Source: Raffaelea ambrosiae
Lineage: Eukaryota; Ascomycota; Sordariomycetes; Ophiostomatales; Ophiostomataceae
Direction of reading: 5' to 3'
Assembly: GCA_002778195.1 (NCBI GenBank)
Contig: PCDI01000009.1
Location: 1,266,725 to 1,330,724 of the forward strand
Length of the DNA stretch: 64,000 bases
In this document: piece after piece, positions 59,591-64,000 of the stretch
How positions within the stretch are numbered: the stretch's first letter is position 1
Layout: every line of letters starts with the position of its first letter
The notes under the pieces: generated by a model
What the model saw: only the letters and a program-made list of their open reading frames with translations
Told to the model about the DNA's origin: nothing
The model's database searches: none
Translations under genes and position numbers: made by a program

Positions 59591-61172
59591 GATGGCTTGG
59601 ATGGGGGGGAGATACTGCTGGGCAGCAGAGAAATATGGGCAATGCGAGCGGCAGGTGGGAAAGGAGACAATTGCTGTGGCAGGATAGCAGGTGGTAGGAA
59701 CAGCTGTTTTTGCTGCGAGGAAAGCAGAGAGTGCGAGCTCCTGGCTGGATTGGTATAAGTATGGACGCCTCGGCAGTGCCTCGGAAGAGGCCGCGAACAA
59801 GCCGGGAAAGAGGAAGTGGCAGGGAAGGCGATTGGAAGGCCAATGGTCTCGTACAACCGACGCACAACACGTGATGCCACCGTGGTCTGCCTGCGTTGGG
59901 GGGGGCCGTTGGGGGGCATTTGGAGCGTCATGGGGTCGGCAGTGGCTCGATTGTGGGGTGAACAATGGGGGAGCACAGCGGGGAGTGGGACGACACCTGC
60001 GTGTTGCCCCACCGAAGCTGGAGGAAAGGGGGCGACATTTTCATTGGCTCGTCCGTGCATGTGATTCGGAAGAGCTGTTGTGCTCGGTGGCTGCCCGAGA
60101 CCCTCCTGGCTGCCCAAACAAAGGAGTCTGGACGAGAGCTAACCATCGTCACAACAACGCATGCTCATTGTGTCCTGTCCGCAAAGCTTCGCAGAGCTTG
60201 GAAACATTGCTTTACACAGTATCCGCGTGCACTGTGGCATGCTCTCGATCGTCAAAGTGGCCGGGCCTGGAATCAGCCAGCACCGACGGCCCTGAAACCG
60301 CTTCCCATGCTACAGAACTGCCAGCCAGCTTGGCTTTATGCGGGCTCGGGGCAAGTCGGATGGCCGCTTGCCAGAAACAGGCCCAGCAGCCGTTGCAGGG
60401 TCGAGAAGGCCGCGGTTGACTGCGGGGAAGAGGCCAAGATGCGGAGGAGAGAACCAGAGGCCAATGAGCGTGGCTCGACAGATCGGCGGCGATGCTAAAA
60501 AGGACGCCAGCCAGCCGACCGCCAGGGTATAACTAGTACGGTGTATATCTCGCCAGTGCCGCTGGCCTCCTTCTGGCAGGAGAGCACCGCAGGGTCTGTC
60601 GACTGCCTTTAGGGTGCTCGCCTTCGCGGCTGAACTGCGGACGTTTTGCATAAAAGCAGGCGGGACATCCCAGAAGGGAAGGACGGGCGGCAGAGCGAGC
60701 AGGTTTCCCGAAATTGTGTCCACGTCTGACCGTATTGTGTGCCGTTTCTTGGGAGCGTTGCGTTCCCAGCCGCCCCCCCAATCGACCAACAGACAAGCCA
60801 GACAGGCCCAGAGCGCGAGTGCACGCCATGCAGTAAATCGCTCGAGTCGAGCAGCGGGAAGACGGGCAGCACAGAGAAAACGAGCACAGCGTCCAGCCTG
60901 GACGGTCTTCTCGTGCTGGGTTGTTTATGTGCCCGAGGATCGCGTCCCCGAGCCAGTTCTCTCCCCGCCTCGCTTGACATCTGCGTGCCTCTTGTGTCCC
61001 TGCTATTCTTTGTTTTTTGCCCAGTGAATCTAGACAGGACCGCCTCTCCTGACCAGCCGCCGGCTATTGGTGGCAGTTCCGCGCGCAAGAGTGTACGGTG
61101 CATCAGCAAGGCAAGGCCAGCATCTGGACCGCAGCGGACTCTCTAGCGCCTGTCCCGCAACATACCAGGACG
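59591..61172. other. Intergenic, about 1.6 kb
   Basis: Several overlapping open frames on both strands, none with family features or splice-supported structure. It should contain the promoters of the small mitochondrial gene (-) and the methyltransferase (+). Confidence 0.5.
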
Positions 61173-62417
61173 ATGTCTGCCAGCCCGGGCAAGGACCCCG
61201 AGAAGAGCGAGAAGGGCTCGCCGGCTGCAGAGCACAACGACGACCAGGGCGAGCCTGGACACATCGAAGCCGACGATGACGGCATCGCAGACGAGGACGA
61301 GTTCCTTGCCGTCGGCTGGGATGCCTCGTCCAGTGCCGCCTCGACGTCGGTTTCGTCGAGCGTCTATCGCCACGAGTACGACCACGGCCGCCGGTACCAC
61401 GCCTACAAGCACGGCCGCTACCCGATTCCCAACGACGACCAAGAGCAGAACCGGGAGGACATGAAGCACGCATTGGTGCTTGAGCTGACAGTGAGCCGCT
61501 GTTCTGGGGCCTGCTCTGGTGCTTGGCAGGGCTGGGTCGACCGTCGAGGCCGGGCTTGCTAATCTGTCTTCTTTTTCTAGGACGGCAAGCTGTTCTATGC
61601 GCCTATCGGCAAAGAGCCCCAGAAGATTCTGGACCTGGGCACCGGCACCGGCATCTGGGCCATGGCCATGGCCGACCTGTACCCCGGCGCCGAGGTGCTC
61701 GGCGTCGACCTGTCGCCCATCCAGCCGCCCTGGGTGCCGCCGAACCTGCGCTTTGTCATCGACGACATCGAGGACGAGTGGGTGTACGGTTCTGGCTGGG
61801 ACTTTGTCCATCTCCGGCACATGGCCGTTGTCCTGCAGAAGACACAGGACACCATCGAGAAGGTCTTTGCGTACGTGTCTCCCGATCCGCTGTCCAGATC
61901 AACACCCTGCCACCCCGTCCGTTTTCCGGTCTTGGTCTAACAAGTCGCAATGTCTAGCCATCTGCGTCCTGGCGGCTGGGTCGAGTTCCAGGAGACCAAC
62001 GGCCTCCCCCTCTGCGACGACGGCACCATGAAGGAGGACGACATCATGTGCCGCTACTACGAGACGTGCATGGAGGCCATGGCCACGTTTGGCATGGACA
62101 TACGGAAGGGCCTGGCGCTGGGCAGCGACCTCGAGCAGGCTGGCTTTGTCAACATCCAGTGCGTCACCAAGAGAGTCCCCATGGGGCCCTGGGCACGGGA
62201 CAAGACTCTGCGGCTGATCGGCCAGTACGCGCGCCTGGCCACCCTGGATGGCATCGAGTCTGTCGTGGGCAAGCCGTTTGCTGCGCTGGGCATATCCGAG
62301 GAGGAGCAGGTGGTCTGGCTTGCAAAGCTCCGCCAGTCTCTCATGGACGACTCTGTCCACCGCTACTACAACTTTTACTTCTGGTACGGCCAGAAGCCCG
62401 ACCCGCCAGGCGTGTAA
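61173..62417 (+). CDS. LaeA-like SAM-dependent methyltransferase
   Basis: Join of 61173-61490, 61581-61870 and 61958-62417; 355 residues. Class I methyltransferase fold: motif I is ILDLGTGTG (residues 122-130), followed by the acidic strand end GVDLSPIQP and the LaeA-type block DDIEDEWVYG...DFVHLRHM, then HLRPGGWVEFQE. The N-terminus is acidic and low-complexity; before motif I comes YRHEYDHGRRYHAYKHGRY, the conserved Tyr-rich entry segment of LaeA/TAM-like proteins. Introns 61491-61580 (GTGAGC...TTTCTAG) and 61871-61957 (GTACGT, branch GTCTAACAA). LaeA itself controls secondary metabolism and development, but fungi carry many LaeA-like paralogues of unknown role, and this is more likely one of those. 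An in-frame ATG at 61098 is an alternative start. Confidence 0.9.
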
Positions 62418-63595
62418 AGACGAGTCGATTGTGTGGCGCATCTTGTCGGCATCTTGTCTGCTGCAGATGATTCCAAACGGGGGGGGGACTGGCCACGCGA
62501 AGAAGAACTGGACCAGCCATCGCATGGACTACAGACCCACGTATCTTGCAGGCATAGCTAGGCAGGCTTGACTGGAATGTGCGCGCGCAGATTGCAATCT
62601 CGCAATGCACACCCCGCCCTGCCAGCCACAGGAGAACCCGACAACCGTCACTTCTCGACAGCATTCCAGCGGGCGATGCCACAGCATCTAGACACCCAGT
62701 AGAGACGCCCAACGCCCAACTAGTGAGACGCCATTCCACCGCCAGGCGCAGGAGGCGGCAATTCCTGTGCCAAGCTTGCATTCCAGTCCCCCCCCCCCGT
62801 CTACTTGCCTCACCTGCCTCTCTTGATTGTGGGTGCTTTTCCAACGTCGCCGTTTGTAGTCCATTGTAACTCGCGCCCTTGTTCCTGTTTAGCTGCCGTG
62901 TTTTTCCCCTTGCATTTCTTACGCCTGACAGTCCCGCCCGCCCTTTCCATTCATCCTCAGCTGGCATTTGGCCTGCTGTTTTTCTTCTTGACCAACCATA
63001 CAATACGAATTTAGCGTCCCTGACCATGGCTTGAAATTTCAGTTGCTCCTTCTTCTGTGGCGCCCAGTCTTCGTCCCAGCCCTCATGAGGTGTATGCGCC
63101 GCTATCCTTCCTCAACGGCAGAGGAAGCGAGCTCCTTTGTCCGGGAGGCCCTTCTAGTTGCTCTCTGCAGAGGCGCCGGAACGCGATGCCGAGTATCTCC
63201 CTCCTCCCATCCGTAGTCTGCAGTCTGCCTGTTCCCATGCAGGCCTGACGTAGCCATCATGCCTCACACCAGTTCGCCCTGCCACCCATTTTCTTTGGTT
63301 TAGACTCGCCCATATGGTGGTGTCTATCATCTCGGGGTGGGTGATGAGGACCATCGCCAACGGTCGGAGAGGAGTCAACCTCTTCTCACTGGCTGGATAT
63401 ATAAGGGTGGCCGTGACCGAGAGGATGCTAGGAATTCAAACAGCATCTGCCTCTCGTTCTTCTTGTCAGTCTCGTGAGTGTAGGGTCACAAGCCGGCCAG
63501 GGCCTTTCTGCAGCTAGGATTCTACTCTTTCTACCGCGTTGCCCTGTCTTTGTTTCGTCTGCGGCCTTCTCTACTGTAGCGTCGTCTTCCACAGC
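62418..63595. other. Intergenic with chitinase promoter
   Basis: About 1.2 kb. A TATATAAG box at 63398-63405 lies about 190 bp before the chitinase start. No supported gene; contains C/G homopolymer runs near 62480 and 62790. Confidence 0.5.
63398..63405 (+). promoter_or_regulatory. TATA-like box upstream of the chitinase gene
   Basis: TATATAAG in an otherwise GC-balanced region, followed by a CT-rich stretch typical of fungal transcription starts. Position relative to the start codon (about 190 bp) is compatible with a 5' UTR of 120-160 nt. Inferred only from sequence. Confidence 0.45.
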
Positions 63596-64000
63596 ATGGC
63601 CGTATTCAAGGCTACCACTGCCCTCGTGGCGGTACTGATGTGTTGTGTCGCAGCCACAGCTGCAGGCTTCAGTTCCTTGTCCTCCAATAACCTGGCCGTC
63701 TATTGGGGCCAGAACTCCTACCAGCAGCCAACTGGCCAGGCGTATTCACAGGAGCGGCTTTCCTACTACTGCTCTAGTAAGTCTTTTGTTTGGCAAGTTT
63801 ATCGCACCGGTTTTCGTATAAACACTTCCTAACATGTGCGTAGACACAAACATCAATGTGCGTTCCTGGCCGCTGAACAAACAACAATACCACCTGCTTG
63901 ATCACCACCTAACCGGGTAACATAGATTATTCCTTTGGCTTTCTTACATTCCATTTCCGCCGCATCAGTCAACTTCGCCAATGCAGACGACAACTGCACC
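63596..64000 (+). CDS. Secreted GH18 chitinase (class III type), 5' part, cut by window end
   Basis: Exons 63596-63776, 63844-63857 and 63926 onward; 90 residues visible. GH18 chitinases hydrolyse beta-1,4 bonds of chitin. A signal peptide is clear (MAVFKATTALVAVLMCCVAA then TAAG). The mature start NNLAVYWGQNSYQQ and ERLSYYCSNTNIN, then IIPLAFL and VNFANADDNCT, match the N-terminal barrel of fungal class III chitinases; the catalytic DxxDxDxE motif lies beyond the window. Introns 63777-63843 (GTAAGT, branch TCCTAACAT) and 63858-63925 (GTGCGT, branch CACCTAACC) enclose a 14-nt exon. Splicing restores the family order exactly, which supports the model. Function is from homology; the rest of the gene is not seen. 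Confidence 0.93.

Noticed and set aside
59691..60419. 242-codon plus-strand open frame upstream of the methyltransferase
   Set aside because: Low-information sequence, overlapped by equal-sized frames on the other strand, no recognised domain.
40792..62417. A working secondary-metabolite cluster (NRPS, flavoenzymes, methyltransferase)
   Set aside because: The NRPS is broken and the other genes are separated by housekeeping genes; at most a pair of flavoenzymes can be argued.

Overview
The window reads as nuclear DNA from a filamentous ascomycete (Pezizomycotina, most likely Sordariomycetes; I cannot name the species). Reasons: short GT-AG introns with CTAAC/CTGAC branch sites, GC-rich codon use, a fungal gene repertoire, and a block of transposons mutated in the way repeat-induced point mutation (RIP) does.

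Region 1 (1 to about 40.4 kb) is AT-rich and gene-free. CpA and TpG are scarce, TpA is very common and CpG is kept. It is a nest of two Ty3/Gypsy-type LTR families, named here A and B. Family A: a plus copy running in from the left edge to 7319, a minus fragment at 7320-7905, a 5'-truncated plus copy at 14307-21201, a minus copy at 23899-32188, a minus fragment at 38738-39934 and an LTR scrap at 40168-40358. Family B: a minus copy at 7906-14306, a plus fragment at 21202-23898, a complete minus copy at 32203-38379 with 418-bp LTRs and a TAAAA target duplication, and an LTR piece at 38385-38737. A TA-flanked 821-bp inverted-repeat element sits inside one A copy. No intact transposon gene remains.

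Region 2 (about 40.4 to 42.7 kb) is the border between AT-rich and normal DNA. It holds a 33-bp tandem repeat and a broken non-ribosomal peptide synthetase remnant in which parts of two adenylation domains are joined and the frame shifts several times.

Region 3 (42.7 to 64 kb) is ordinary gene-rich DNA: a PARP-fold ADP-ribosyltransferase-like gene (-), RNA polymerase subunit RPB12 (+), the GTPase GPN1/NPA3 (-) divergent from the splicing factor CWF19 (+), the ribosome-biogenesis Brix protein SSF1 (+), two FAD enzymes (a KstD/fumarate-reductase-like flavoprotein and a class A monooxygenase, both +), a HIT protein (+), a GCY1/GldB-like aldo-keto reductase (-), a probable small mitochondrial protein (-), a LaeA-like methyltransferase (+), and the 5' end of a secreted GH18 chitinase (+) cut by the window edge. 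Housekeeping genes for transcription, splicing and ribosome assembly are mixed with accessory enzymes. The NRPS remnant, the flavoenzymes and the methyltransferase are not contiguous enough to call a working secondary-metabolite cluster.
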